A stretch of 64,000 bases of DNA from Gonapodya prolifera JEL478 (Eukaryota; Monoblepharomycota; Monoblepharidomycetes; Monoblepharidales; Gonapodyaceae). The translations under genes and the position numbers were made by a program. The stretch is taken from NCBI GenBank assembly GCA_001574975.1, contig KQ965765.1, forward strand, positions 163,800 through 227,799, given 5' to 3'. Under the pieces are notes generated by a model. That model was not told the origin of the DNA and made no database searches. It saw only the letters and a list, made by a program, of their open reading frames with translations. Of this stretch, positions 33,949 to 46,560 are shown piece after piece (within the stretch, counting starts at the first letter, position 1; each line of letters begins with the position of its first letter).

Positions 33949-35645
33949 ATGGACACATCGCCCGAAGGAACCCTTTTGACTCCACCTTCACATGGACCTT
34001 CAATCGATTACGCTGCAATGGAGAAACAAGTGAGCTCTGTCAGAAACAAAATCCCGCATTCACAGTGCGATGGCTACAGCGATCCGCTTTCAGTTCCGTC
34101 GGCTGTTGGATGGGGTCGATAAAGCAACTGGTAGGAGTTGATTTGACGACTTATCGTTTCGCAGCCTGCATCTTACCCACGGCTCTCTTTGAAACTCGCT
34201 CACTCCATCTCAAGGCTCATCGATGCAAGGATAGATAGAAGAAAGCGCGCGCTACATGTTGGAATACACCAAGATCCACCAGAAGCTTTATCGACTATCG
34301 AGGGACCGTATCATGAATAAGGTGAGTAATAGTAATCTGGAGCGGCAAGATTCTCTTTCTACCTCGTGTGCGATTGATCCCTTGCTTCATGAAACCAGTC
34401 CCATCCTCCGAGCTATCGGGCCAAATTCTTCTACCTTCTCGACTCTCTCTGTCAAACATCCGTGCTTTCCGGCTTCCGAAACTATATCGACCTTGCGCAA
34501 GCAGACTTGCTCGAGTTTCTGAATTGGTGCTTTCCCAACAAAGCCGATGCACAGGAGAGGTTGTCGGAAAGTCGCCGTGGAACCTTTCGACGAGTATGTT
34601 CTACCGAATCGATTACGCTTCTTCTTTATCCCCAGTCATTGATGTAGTGCTCTTGCAACTCAGATATTGGACGCCTCGAGAAAGAAATCAATCTTTGAAG
34701 AATAGAGTATCAAAACCCTGGAGCAGAAACTGGACGACATTGATGCACAACGGTGAGCGTTTGGTATGCAAAAGTCCGTAATCTCAGGGGCGTAATATCT
34801 TATCCGTATAATCGCCTCTCTCGCTTTTACCGCTCAACTAGGGTTCTTCAGTCTCGGATGGACCAAGATCGCGAGCGGGTAGGCCCCAAGCCCTCATTTA
34901 CTGGCTTCTTCGCATCGCAGTCTGACCGTTCTCCTTCCCATTCCTTCTGAAAATTGCGGCTCCAGCAAAAGAGCTCTCGGGACTCCGCATGGCAACTTCC
35001 GTACCTGGACACCACCGCAATTTCTGAATTCGAACACTTGTGGGCGACTCGAACGCAGTTTTACCAAGCGGACGTGCGTGAGATCCTCGAACAAAAGAGC
35101 TCGAGGCTCTTGACAAGTGTGGCTTCTACGACCCAACGAAGGACAGATTCGAGGCAGTGGAAAATGGTGGCTGGAAGGGCTTCGAGGACTGGGAAGGGTG
35201 AGTGCTGCGCTGAGTACGATCTGAACGCATTATATTGACTTCAGTTGACCTTGACAAGACACCAAAAAGAAGAGAATGCCTACTTTATTGTGCAACCTAC
35301 ACCCCCAGCCATTCTAGTTCCACTCGTCCCTGCTGCAATAGCTTATGCCTCTGGCCCTCCTCCTGACGGATTGCAGCGCCCAGTTCCTCCAGGCATGCTT
35401 AATATGGCACCACCGAACCAACAACCGCCACCATGACCAAGGAACGCACCGCCTCCTGGCCCATTCGGGACCTTTCAGTCACCCTATAAAAGCCAACCTC
35501 CGCCACGGGGGGGTGGAGGAGCCTCTGGATCCGATGTGAGGGGTTCCTCTTCGAATTACCAACATGGAAGGTCAGGACGGCGATGTCGGTTCTTTGCAGA
35601 CCCTAAGTTGCTCAGTAGTAGTTTTGGTACGATGAATTTTACATG
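33949..35645 (+). pseudogene. Unknown multi-exon gene, frame apparently broken
   Basis: Coding-like pieces lie in order on the plus strand: MDTSPEGTLLTPPSHGPS (33949), YMLEYTKIHQKLYRLSRDRI (near 34256), VAVEPFDEYVLPNRL (near 34575), a helical DASRKKSIFEE-stop-SIKTLEQKLDDIDAQR (near 34670-34740), LQSRMDQDRERVGPKPS (near 34855), KCGFYDPTKDRFEAVENGG and WKGFEDWE (near 35120-35195), and a Pro/Gly-rich C-terminus (PPGMLNMAPPNQQPPP, stop, then PFGTFQSPYKSQPPPRG). Good donor and acceptor sites flank several pieces, but in-frame stops remain (near 34709 and 35434) and not all pieces can be joined. Probably a decayed or error-containing gene for a coiled-coil protein. I do not recognise the family. 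Confidence 0.35.
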
Positions 35646-35712
35646 AAAATAATATCGGAAACTGCATCGAACCTTTGGGTAAAAGATTAAGGTTGGTTGA
35701 ATTCTTCAGACA

Positions 35713-37714
35713 ATGTCACCCCCTTCTTCCAGTCCCGCAACCGACTGCAATCGTAAAGCCAATCTTCTCGGCGTCGTGAATGCCCCGTTTGCCGCTCCAC
35801 CGTGTTTCGATGGGACCCTTCGACTGCGAGGTATGTGGGCCAGCTTGGGCATCGTTTGGAAGGGTTTCGGCAAGAAGAAGGCACGTGATCGTTGGTTCAG
35901 AGCTTGCTTTGTAGCAGAGCTCACATTTCTACTTCCATCAGGAGAAGAAACGCTCCCATCCGGTGCTTTGAGACTAAGTAGAACCCACTGGTTAACGAAA
36001 ACGGAAGAAAGCGATGCGACACACATACAAAAACTGTGGGTGCGTGATCTTCTAATGAGTCTCGTCAGTCTTTGATGTTGGAATCCTCCCGGTAGTGATG
36101 GCAAGCAGACATATGGAGTTCCACCGACTTGAAGCTCTTCAAATCATTCTCAAAGCACAAGTGCAAATTTTGGTTCATAAAATGAGTTTGCCTGCACAAT
36201 TAGACGTAAGTTCTACGTGCACTTGACAAAGCCCTACAGGCCAAATGTGAACGTAATAGCCTTGCCGAGTTATGCACTTTCCCGCTATGTAGACCATCGT
36301 TAGAGATCTTTGGCTGCTTTACGTCAACGTTTACCCGACTGCAATTGACGTTACACTTGCCACAACTGTTACAAGTGTTAGGTGGATGTCTTCGGGCCGA
36401 CTACCTTGCATATCAGCGGCAGACGTTGCCCTACCTCAAGGTCTCCGGGATCTGTTGTGGGGAACCGCGAACAAATTTCTTCGGCCGCCGATGCGTTTCG
36501 TTGTCGTTGTCGCATATAAGGGTTTCCATGTAGACGTGATGCATCCAAAGGCGATCCCTTCTGTTGATGAACTCTTCCTTCGAGCTTCTGCCGTGGCTCT
36601 TCGCCTCAAAGAGGCTCACAGAATCAACTTTCCCCCCTTGAATTACCCTATTGTAGTTTTTCGCTTTATTGAAGCGCTTCTTCTACCACGTGAGGACATC
36701 CATGCTGTGTGGTGCAGCTGATGATGCGGCGACACATATCTACATCTTGTCTCTCACTGTCTTGCGCTTTCTCAGCTGAGTTCTACCCACCCCTTCGCTC
36801 CCTACTCCAAGTGTTCAGGTTCGAGGGTTTCTTCAAAGTCAATGCAACGGTCGATCGAAAAAATCATCCAGAAGTGGTCCTCGTCGCCATTTTTGTGGTA
36901 CTAATGAAAATGGTTTACGGACTGGGTGGATACTCCAGGTATTCAAAATCGCCACTCCACATTGATTCGAAGACTGATCAACATCTGCGTTGCAGAGAAA
37001 TGGATTCGAATCCATTGTCGAAGAGGATTCCACCATTCGCCACATGGGTTCGAGCGATGAGTGAGGCAAAGCTTGATGGTATTGGCATGGGCGGCGTGCC
37101 TTCCGGTAGAGAGTAAGCGAATGGAATTGCACCTTGAGTGTTGTTTGATGATCTGAAAACTTACCCCCGCACTTCAAAGAAACCTGGACACCTTCATCGC
37201 TCGAAATCCCGACAAGTACATGTCGTTTGTGTCTGAGACTGTGATTGGTGCAGAAATTAACCCAGGTAGGTCCCGTCAGTTTCTGTTACATAAACGGCTC
37301 AGTGTTCACATTTAGAGTGAATGGCTAGCTTACGAAGCATTCATGAAATCTCTTAATCCGAAACCACCAACGTCCACTGCGGCAGCAAGTTTCGTCCGGG
37401 ATCAAGACCCGAAGGAGTTTACAGTTCCACCAACTTCAACCCTTCCTCTGTACAATAACATCATAACCCTAACAGGGTCTCGACCAGGCCTTCCCTATCG
37501 CATTGACAACAGTCGCACTCCTCTTAATGAGCTGAATCCGTCGTACCTCTTTGTCCTTGATCGTTGTGCAGAGGTTGTGGGCGTCGAACCGCGCCTTCTT
37601 CAAGATCGTGAGAAGGCTTGAGCAGGAGCTCGTGGTCGAGCAAGGGTGGATGGCTAAGCTGGCTAATAGTGCTGTAAGCGCAGCTCCAGATATTTCTTTG
37701 AGATAGCCATCCAA
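35713..37714 (+). pseudogene. RRN7/TAF1B-like RNA polymerase I initiation factor, frame damaged
   Basis: Order of pieces matches Rrn7/TAF1B: a zinc-ribbon start RRRECPVCRSTVFRWD, followed by YVGQLGHRLEGFRQEEG; then HRLEALQIILKAQVQILVHK, TIVRDLWLLYVNVYP, WMSSGRLPCISAADVALPQG, INFPPLNYPIVVFRFIEALL, EFYPPLRSLLQVFRFEGF, HPEVVLVAIFVVLMKMVYGL, FATWVRAMSEAKLDG, DKYMSFVSETVIGAE, and YLFVLDRCAEVVGVEPRLL next to FKIVRRLEQELVVEQGW. The third zinc-ribbon Cys is Gly here (YVGQLGH). I could not join the zinc ribbon to the next exon, INP to EWLAYEAF, or EPRLL to FKIVRRL in frame with ordinary introns. Core-factor proteins of this kind recruit Pol I to rDNA promoters and should be essential, so either an intact copy exists elsewhere or the sequence has indel errors. 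Confidence 0.6.
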
Positions 37715-37773
37715 TCATAGTAACAATTCGGTCGACCGCAGTAGCCGCAAGAAGAACACACCCGTTCACCAAA

Positions 37774-39197
37774 ATGGGCAGGCCACGACTCTCCATGTCG
37801 CTGCGCCGCACGATGATGGCATCACTTGTTGCAATCTTACTCTTTGGAAAGCAAGTCGCCGCATTTGACCAGGTTAGAAGATTCTGGGTGGATTCCTTGG
37901 ACGCGCAAAGAGCTCAACTTGCTCCCAAGTAAAGCTAGACTACTCCCTTTTCGATTTGAAAGACGAGCTTGAGAAGTTCGGAGGTGCAGAGGCAACGTTC
38001 TACTCGTAAGCTGTTGCTCTAATGATCGATATGACAAGTCATTGAGTCCACCGCTGATCCTCACAGTGTTCTCGACCTTCCATATGATGCACCGATTGAA
38101 AAAGTGAATCGAGCATACAAGAAATCGGCTCTCAAGTATCATCCGGACAAGACCGCTGATCCCAACGACCGGAAGCTCTACACCGTGTTGACAAGCGTGG
38201 TGGAGGCTCTGCGGGATTCACATTCTCGGGAGCGATATAATTTTTATCTGAAACGAGGTTTTCCTCGGTGGAGAGGGACGGGTTACTACTATTCGGTAAT
38301 TCTCCGTTGAAGAGAACGTTCGATTTGAGTTATATGTTTGACACTTCTCCCTTCAGCACTTCAAGCCCAGTATGAAATTCGTTATTGTTTTCATTTTTCT
38401 GGTGATTTCCATCGCTCACTATCTTGCTGGTACGTGAATTCCGGACTTCTCTTTAATATCCTTTTATTGCACTAAGTCCACGGAGTTCTCTACAGCGTAT
38501 GCGAAATTTCGTTATGATAAATACCGTATATCAGATCTTCGAGATGCTCTCGTCAAGTCAAATATCACACTTCAACAGCTGAAGGAAGATTTCAATCGCA
38601 AAGGCAACGTCAACGTCGATCAATTCGCCGAGCTTAAGGATCTGAAAAGATTTGTGGCTCGTCGCAAATGGAGTGGATATTCGTGGGATTAGCAGGAGTT
38701 CCCCAACACTTCGAGACCTTCTCTTTGTCCGAGCTCTTCTTGGATCCTACGCCCTCATATTTTCTATTCCCACGTGGCCTGAGGGGATTCGGAAGTGGCG
38801 TGCTGGGAACTTGGAGGAGGAAGAAGAGCGCCGGAGGCTAAAAGAAGAAGAGGATCGTGCGTATCAGGAGCAAGAAGCTGAAAAGAGTCGTCGCCGGGAT
38901 CAAAAGGAATCTAAAAAGCGCCGAAAGCAGGCTGTTCGAGAAAAAGAAGAGGCGACTTCCAAAGAGAAGATGACCGCCAATCCGATCCCATCGACTACTG
39001 CAGGAAGAGTGGGTGCATGCCGCGATGTTGACGTATTAATCGTCTTGACGTTAACCCCCTTACATTTTCAGTACGTCCTCATTTCAAGAGCCCTCACGCG
39101 TCCCCTAGATCAAGTTAGCAATTTGGCGAAGGCACTAATGAAGGACAGCACTATATTACGTCGAACAGAACCTTTGGACATATCCACGCTACCGTAG
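37774..39197 (+). CDS. ERJ5/DNAJC25-type ER J-protein, frameshifted
   Basis: ATG 37774 (or the in-frame ATG 37795) begins a signal peptide (MMASLVAILLFGKQVAAFDQ). Next are DYSLFDLKDELEKFGGAEA, and a J-domain VLDLPYDAPIEKVNRAYKK with KYHPDKTADPN holding the HPD motif, then the family-typical YLKRGFPRWRGTGYYYS. A membrane helix (FVIVFIFLVISIAHYLA), a cytosolic segment (FRYDKYRISDLRDAL), and a second hydrophobic region (TLRDLLFVRALLGSYALIF) follow, then a Glu/Arg-rich coiled tail and a last exon to TAG 39195-39197. The frame breaks at 38690-38692 (TAG) just before TLRDLL; the rest is open in the +1 frame and no intron of sensible length bridges it. ERJ5-type proteins are ER-lumen Hsp70 (BiP/Kar2) co-chaperones. 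Likely a single-base indel, real or technical. Confidence 0.7.
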
Positions 39198-39245
39198 CAT
39201 GCAGCATAGACAAACTAAGTTGTCGAAAGTATATCATCTGTATTG

Positions 39246-42065
39246 CTATATAGATACAAACCACCTCCGTGTCCGAAAGAACAGAATGAGGCCTGCCGCG
39301 ACAAATAGGCAGAGGCCCCAGAAGTAAGCGTATCCAAACTTCCACGACAACTCTGGAATATTGTCGAAATTGGTGCCGTAGACTCCAGCGAGAAAAGTGA
39401 GTGGTAGAAATATGATGTTGGCGACAGTGAGTGTTTGCATGGTTTGGTTTTGGTAAAAGGCGAGTGAGTTGAAGATGAGGTTGATGAGATCTTCAGCGAC
39501 GCGGTCAAGACTGTCAATGTTTTCGACACAGGTCTGACAAGGTGCGGAAGATGCATCAATCTTGTGAGTTCTGAAGAAGAGGGGACAATGTCATCAAAGA
39601 GCAATATACTTACAGCGCAGTTATCCAAAACATCTGACAGATACGTCTTTATAATGTAGTTATCAATAATCCTTCGCGATTTGACACCATATCGACAACG
39701 TACCCTCGTCAATTTGGTCACCAAATCGAAGCCCCCCGGCTGATCATTTCCTGGTACGGCTGCGCGATTGGAAAGCGACGAGACAACAGTGTGCGTAGCT
39801 GACAAGGTTCGTTTCAGAAGGTTTAGCTCGGCTTGGCTGGAATATGTGAAAGTGATCAGAAAATTAAACTTTCAAGGTGCGATAATAGTCAGTGACCTAC
39901 ATCAAGTGCAGCTCTTCTACAAGTATAATCGACTCGTTAGATCGTATCATCAGACTAGCAAGGGGGTCGACCTACTGGTATATCGCATTTTTGGCTCATC
40001 CAAAACTTTGATTTCCATTCGTGCCACTTCACTCCCATAAAAGTCGATGACATGTAACGAATGATCCACCAGATCATCGATAAGAGAGTTAACCAGGAAC
40101 GAAGCATCTTGGCTTGATCTAAGGAGCGTCTGAGGCTGTCGTAAGCGTGCATATATAGGTGGTGTCACAAGATCCGATGCTCGGTTGAAAAAGGTTATCA
40201 ACGTCCCTGGTTAGAAAGCCACACAGTAAGGGTTTAAATAGGTCTTTTCGATCAGGACCGTTGAGCGACGCACCATTCTTCATCAACACAAAAGACACTT
40301 GTTCGATGGTAATCTCATAATTCCTCGCGAGGGCTCTGGCATCCAGAAATGCAGTATCTGTGTCCCGATTCAAAATAGAAGTTCGAGAAACGGTGTGATA
40401 GCGAAACTTGGGTTTTCGCCGGACGTGCTTGTGTCCAATCAGATGGGCACTCGATAACCCAGATGAGGTCCTCCTATGATTCACAAAGGAACCTGGAACA
40501 CCACGCGCTTCTTCTTTTCCCCAAAGTGATGGAAAGGCTGGCTCGGTCACGGGCGAGGCATTGAATTGATCGGCATAAGCAGGGCTCAGTGCACTGTCCA
40601 AGCTATCGCTTTTGAAAGGATATCGTTGGGTGATGCCTTGAGATGCACTGCTCGTGCTCGAATTGGATCCTTGTTTTCGGCCAGCATCTGCGGACGCCGC
40701 ATCCCTTTCGCTGATGGCTATCAAAACCATGCTGAGGTACATATGGTTCTCATACGAGTCACATTTGATTCGATGGTTGTTAAAGATCTGGATGAATGGA
40801 ACAATACGTCGAATATAAGAGTGCGTTAAGGTCTGACATTCACTTACGTCTTCCGTCGCAAGTGGGTGAATCCCTTAAGCACCGGGCGTCTATGTGTGAG
40901 AAGTTCGTCGCTACGATTAAATCTGCATAGATGACCCACCGTAGTGACTAGCCATAGGCCTCACCACATCCCAACTGAGCCCATCTACATTTATCCAACG
41001 GACCTTTGCCCAACTTGGTCGCGGGATTGCAGTGATGAAGTCCTCAACATCATCGTTACCCATATCATGAATTTGAACGTTTTCTGCCGAATAGTCGACG
41101 ACGGTCACGTGTGAAGCGGAGTGGATTTTTGCGAGTAGTGGCTGATCCACCCGAAAGTCTGCTCCTTGCTCTGCCCCGGGTCGCGGCCAGCTTACGCTCA
41201 CTGTTACACCGTCAATTAGCACAGGAACCGAGGAAGCAAGAACAACAACTCTCGAACTTACCGCTCCCGGCTTCGGAAGATGTCTCACGCACATGATGAC
41301 TTGGCTTCTTTCGGTGTTTCTTCCGACCTCGTTTGGCTAGTGATTTGAATCGTCCTAAAGGCGACTCTGAAATGGTAGTGCAAGGTGAAGGAGCAAAGAA
41401 AAACCGACACACAGCCTACAAAAGTATAACTCACTATTGGTTGGCTCCGAATGTGATCCGTTGGAGGTTCCGCCGTCGTCCGGATGGTCTCCACGTCCCC
41501 AAGTGCTTTCATCAGATTCACTATCGTCGGAATCCTCCGTCTCAGTGTACAGCTCGTCGGAAGGTGGTTTACCGATGCCAAGAGAGTGCGCGAGGCTCAA
41601 ACTCTGCTCCCAATATCAGGTTTCGGTGCACTAGCTCTGCATGAGTGATGAACACTCACCGCTCGTCGCATTCGGCGTCTTAGGCCACCGTTGGCAGTTC
41701 TACTTGATTTTAGTGACTTGTTTGATTGATCTGAGCGATAATTGTGGTGGAAACACAATCGTCTGATTCGAGACGGCTTGCAACCGCGATGAGGATTGTC
41801 ACCCACCTGTACTCGATCGGTCGCTTTCACCTGAGAATCGAACCTGCTGCGGGGTACCAGTTGACTCTCTATCCACGTCGATGGCATGCTGGGTCGTTCC
41901 CAAGGTGGGTCCTGCTTCTGGTGACGATGATTGAATTCTCTTGGACAGAACTGACGTCGATGGAGGCCGAGAGCCCGGCCGCGGAGGTGTTTTCGCATAA
42001 ACGGGCTGTGGACTGACTATTTCGCTCAACAAGGGCGTCCGTTCCTCGGGGGGTCCGCCTTCCAT
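39246..42065 (-). CDS. CorA-family Mg2+ transporter (Alr/Mnr2-like)
   Basis: Start ATG 42065-42063 (MEGGPPEERTPLLSEIVSP). A long cytosolic N-terminus is low-complexity and acidic/basic (EDSDDSESDEST, LAKRGRKKHRKKPSHH), as in fungal Alr1/Mnr2 proteins. The CorA core begins HVTVVDYSAENVQIHD, then WAKVRWINVDGLSWDV, GIHPLATED, RIKCDSYENHMYLSMV, DARALARNYEITIEQVSFVL, IDDLVDHSLHVIDFYG, ENIDSLDRVAEDLINLIFNS, and the pore region MQTLTVANIIFLPLTFLAGV-YGTNFDNIPEL, a second helix and TAG 39248-39246. The canonical GMN selectivity motif reads GTN here. At least seven introns, all with good sites. Two-helix pentameric channel, plasma or vacuolar membrane. No breaks found. Confidence 0.85.
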
Positions 42066-42183
42066 ATTGCGTTGTGGGTCCTTGGAAATGAAAGTGGACA
42101 AGTGGGACAAATGAAAGCACCTTATCAACGCCTCCATCAAAAAATCATGGATGCAGGAATTTTCTAGTAAATAAAGAATAACA

Positions 42184-44199
42184 TTATTTCGCTGGTATTT
42201 GTTCGGCGCGTACATCATTCACAATGATTGCACTTTCCGGCTTCCGTTCACCCTTTCGCCACGACTTATGAGGTTCGCACACCCATTCCTGTACGAACGG
42301 GGAGAGGAGGGAAGGGTCCTCTGATCGGTTGACCTTCACCTCCGCTCTGGAGAGCAACGGCTCTATCCGAACAACGTCACCGAGACCTTCTTTTGTCTTG
42401 GACTTGCAACATGCTTTGCAGACTTTGAAGGAGCATCGAGAGCTCGCTGCGTTCTTGCCGCATTGGCATTGAACGTGTACTGCAGGGGCAGGGGCAGGGG
42501 CAGGGCGAGCTGGTAGAAGAGATGAGAACATGAAGGGTTGCGAACAGCGAACAAGTCATCATTCCAGGGCTCACCTTTCTTTGGTGCATTTCCAGTGTCA
42601 GCCCCTTCGACATCCACCAAGTCAGACTTCCGTTTCGTGGTCATGTGGTCCCACCTCTCCGCATCATCCTCTGTCCCAACATTTTCAACATTCTGACCCA
42701 AGTTCTGGGTATTGGGAGGCCTCAAGTACGGTTGACATAACCAATGAGGAATTTTCTTAATGCCTTGGTCATCCTTTGGGTACTCTGCGCCAATCGTTGG
42801 GACAGCTTGCACTGCTGCCGCTGCCTCCGCCTGCAAACGGTGCTTTAAAGTAGCGGAAAGTTCGACAAACTGCTCTAAAGTGTTGACCTTCGCTAGTTGG
42901 TCTCTGATATCGGTGTGAATGTGAAGGCTGACCATAAAGAAGAGATTCGGGGATCAGACGACGTAATGATAAGTGAGGAGGCCAGACAAGAACGAGTACA
43001 CTCACCAAGGTTTCCAAATTTTGAACAAATGACCACGTATCATGGCAGTAGTCGCTGACTTCGGGTTGTCTTTCACAATATCGAGGTACTGTGCACGTAC
43101 GTGACAAGGTTGGGCGGCTGTCACCTCATTGCATTGATAATGTACTGACCTCCTCGCCAATGACCCAAACCGGAAGATGTTTGCCCGTGAAAATACCGGA
43201 CGGATCGTACAGATTTCCCTCTGCTGTCATAACAGCGTCGGCACCAGTCGAAGCGAGACACAGGTCGATATCCTCCGCGTAAAGAATGTTACCGTTGGCG
43301 ATGACGGGGATACTCAGAGTTTCTCTACAGCATGAAAATCAGTGGTTGTCGATTTATCGTAGTCGAAGACGGTTTATATCACCCACTTTACACGCCGAAT
43401 TTGTTCCCAGTCAGCGAGACCAGTCTTGTGCCCCTTCTGCTCCCGCAGACGACCATGTACGGTAAGCACCTAGTCCATTGTAACAGACAGGGATTCGAGT
43501 CGCGCGATGCCAATCAATCCCAGGGATAACCTTCGTCCGGGAATCGCTCACCGATGCTCCTGCACTCTCAATCATCTTTGCGTAGGCGATCGTCTTTTCA
43601 ACGTCTGGAAATACTCGAATTTTGACGGTCACGGGAATGGAAAGGTTCTCCGCTAGATTTTTCACTAGAGAAGTTGTGGGAGTGCTGTGCGTAGAATCAT
43701 TTCAATAAGTATCGCGCTCCGGGGAGACCCACCCATCCTATGAATTAAGTCCCATTCTTCCATCAAAAATGATCCGTATCGACCTCGTTTGGCGATATGT
43801 TGAGGACAACCCAGATTCAGGTCCACCGCATCGCACTGTGTCTCCACCAGTTTCGCAGCTCGAAGGAGGTGGTCGGGATCGTTGGCACAAAACTGAACAA
43901 ACAAAGGTCGATCGGTTGAGTCCGTCTGCCACATTTCGTTACGGTATTTCGGCTCTTCTGCGAACAGACGTGCGTGGAACACTGGCGCAAGGATGTCCGG
44001 TGATGGTGGAACAAAACGATCGTCATACAGGGTCCTCCCAACGCTCACTTGGGGTGTAGCATAGGTCCGCGCCGTAACGTCGGGAGAGGATGCGCCATGC
44101 GAGCTCGGACTGGTCCACCATCGGTGCGACAACTTTCTTCGGTGATCCCAATGATTCCCAGAACGTCCATCCAGTGAGCTTGGTTCGCGCGATGGCCAT
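42184..44199 (-). CDS. DUS1: tRNA-dihydrouridine synthase Dus1-type
   Basis: Probable start ATG 44199 ([20 protein letters not shown]). FMN-binding TIM-barrel motifs in order: [59 protein letters not shown] with the catalytic-loop Cys and [61 protein letters not shown], and [19 protein letters not shown]. The C-terminus has [20 protein letters not shown], the Cys-rich tail found in Dus1 proteins. Introns have good borders; one falls inside CYTPM. Reduces uridine to dihydrouridine at tRNA positions 16/17 using NADPH. The C-terminal region is Pro-rich before the zinc-like cluster. Intact; stop at 42184. Confidence 0.9.
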
Positions 44200-44334
44200 G
44201 TTTTGGGGGTATATGTTCCGGGAGGGAGACTTGACTCCGCAGGGGGAAACGGAAAGGTCGATTCTTTTTATTGTGTCCTCGCCCGGGTAAATAACCGGCA
44301 AATCACGTCAAGAGCTCCCAACTCAAACGAGCAG

Positions 44335-46560
44335 CTACTCGAACTCGCAGCCTACAATCTTCACCACCGATCCTTCGTCGTTCTTCCATTTTCTCTTGGT
44401 CGCCAAGTCGGTTACCTTATTGCAGCCAAAGACCTTCACCTCGCGCAGCTCTCGAGCAGTTTCAATGAGCGACTCTATCGCCTCGTCGTCCACACACCGC
44501 ACCCAAGACAGATCGATGCTCCAAAGATGAGGTGCAGAAGATATGAGAGATTCAAGGGCGTCCCTGGTTATGGCGCCTAGTCAACGGCATTTTCGAATAC
44601 CAGACGTCACGTGTCCATAAAAGTCAGAATTGATAAGCTTGAACAAAAAGTGGCAAGAAAACGTAAGTCTCACCTGCATCATTCAAATTCAACAATCGCA
44701 GAACAGCTCCACACCTCTTCTCAATCCATCCCGCCACTTCATCATCCACAACTCCCATCGGTAACCTCGCAAAATCCACCTTCGTGAGACCTCGAGACTC
44801 GTCACCATCTTGCATACTAGCATTCAGGCTTTCCAGCATTTCTACCAAGCCCTTGTTGGTGACGGCCACACAACCCGCGAGCCCAACTTCCCGAATGTTG
44901 GGGCAACGGTCGGGAATGGCAAGCGCGGTCGCGTCACCGAGCTTGGGGTTCCAAGACAAGTCCAAACACCACAAAGAAGCCCCGAGAGCCGCCAAAGCCT
45001 CCACTACTCCATTGTCAGTCGTCGACTTCTCATTCAGACCCACAAGGTCCAGTTGTTGCAGCGGGCAACCGAGAGAAGCCATAGCGAGTAACGCAGTGTC
45101 CTCAAGAGAGCTGCACCGGACGAAGCGGAGGACGCTAAGCCCATCGTGCGGTGCTTTCCCGGAAGGGCCTAGAACTGGCGAACTCGGATTGCAAGCGGAA
45201 ATTATGGACAGAACAGACTTTGTTGTAATCTAGACACAGGTAAGTGAGGTGGATCACGTACACCGGTGTCGTGAATGGAAGCAAACCTTTGGACTGTCCT
45301 CCAGAGAGAATCTCTTCAGGTGTCGACCAAAGGTCTGAAAAATGGTGGAGAACCCGTCATCTGTAACCAAGAAAGGACCTTGAAGTTGCATTTCATCGAT
45401 GAACGGGCATCTGAACAGTGACGTCTTTTGGAATCAAACCTTGCAGTGAACGTAGTTTGGGGACACTTACCGTTGACAAATGAGACTCAAAGCATCATCC
45501 GTCATTCTCCCACAAAAGCCCAGTTCTAGAACCCTCAGATTCGGTGCATAAATTCCCACCTGTCTCAAGCCAGCCTCGTCTACTCTTGTGCAATCTGTTA
45601 GTTTTACGGTGTCGTCCGTATGAGTGAGAAATAGGCGGATGTTTTCGGTGTTGCTGTAATCAATGTCAGTCATTATTTGATGAATAGAGTTGGCGAATGT
45701 GCACTCACAGAGTTCGCTGTTTTGACAGAATTTTCCCGATACGAATCTTCGCTGGATGCGGAATGTCCCCAAACTTCTCAACGTAGTCAATATTTTCGCA
45801 GACAATCTGAGATTCTCGTGTTAGTCTTCAACCCATCTTTGGAAAAGGGCAACTGGTTGGAACCTTGATGCACATCGCCTTCAGCGACGGAACTCTTCCC
45901 TCCCCTCCCAAATCATCTGCATCTTCCGATTTCTTCTTCTTTCCTTTCTTAGTGATGCTCTGGCCTGTGCTCTTGGTTCCCGCGGTTTGACAGGCTGGGC
46001 ATAGTTCCTCAACAGAGTCTGCCCCGCGGGCGATGGCCTTCGCGACACGAACAAAGCTGGATCGTGCAAATCGCCTCCGACTTCGAGAGCAGAAAGCGAC
46101 GACGGAGTAGGGGTTGAATGTTGGATTCTTCGGGGTGTCGCCGATATACCTCGATACTGCCACAGAACATTAGAGCGACAGACATTCAAAGGCTTCACGA
46201 ATTTTGAGAAGATTTACTTTCGTCGTCCTCAGCATCATCATCCTTTCTCTTCGGTTTCTTCTTCGTCTTCGTTGCTGGTGCTTTCGTTGAACCCTTCGGA
46301 GTCGTTACCTCCCCAGCAGCATCTTCCTCATCGTCAATGCTTGAGTCAATATTTCGCTTCTTAGAAAACTTCACGTTTGCCCTCGAGCTCGAGGCCGTCG
46401 TCGGAGAGGTGCTCGAGGAGGTTGCTTGAGTTTCAGGAGCAATCTGGGTTTCACTGGTAGCTTCCGCCCGCTCAGATTCCAGCGATTGGTTCTCTTGGGT
46501 ACTATTATTCTCGGAGGCCTGATTTCGGCCTTGATTAGAAATATAGGTGAGGTTTCGGTA
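44335..46560 (-). CDS. RAD7: RAD7-like global-genome nucleotide excision repair LRR protein
   Basis: The C-terminal two thirds are clear: ADSVEELCPACQTAG, a basic linker (KKGKKKKSEDADD), SLKAMCIKV, then leucine-rich repeats, for example RVDEAGLRQVGIYAPNLRVL, ELGFCGRMTDDALSLICQ, DEMQLQGPFLVTDDGFSTI, LKRFSLEDS, LDLVGLNEK, SLWCLDLSWNPKLGDATAL, IREVGLAGCVAVTNKGLV, LWSIDLSWVRCVDDEAIE, and REVKVFGCNKVTD, ending CEFE then TAG 44337-44335. The CxxC element plus the repeat series match fungal Rad7. The N-terminal portion is Ser/Glu/Lys-rich (AEATSETQIAPETQATSSS, FSKKRNIDSS). The true start is not resolved; exon evidence fades near 46560. Rad7 works with Rad16 (and a cullin/elongin module) in repair of non-transcribed DNA. 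Rad16 is encoded about 2.5 kb away on the other strand. Confidence 0.75.

Noticed and set aside
37002-37018. GGATTCGAATCC-like tRNA T-loop signal
   Set aside because: A short palindrome inside an RRN7-like coding exon, without acceptor or anticodon stems around it.
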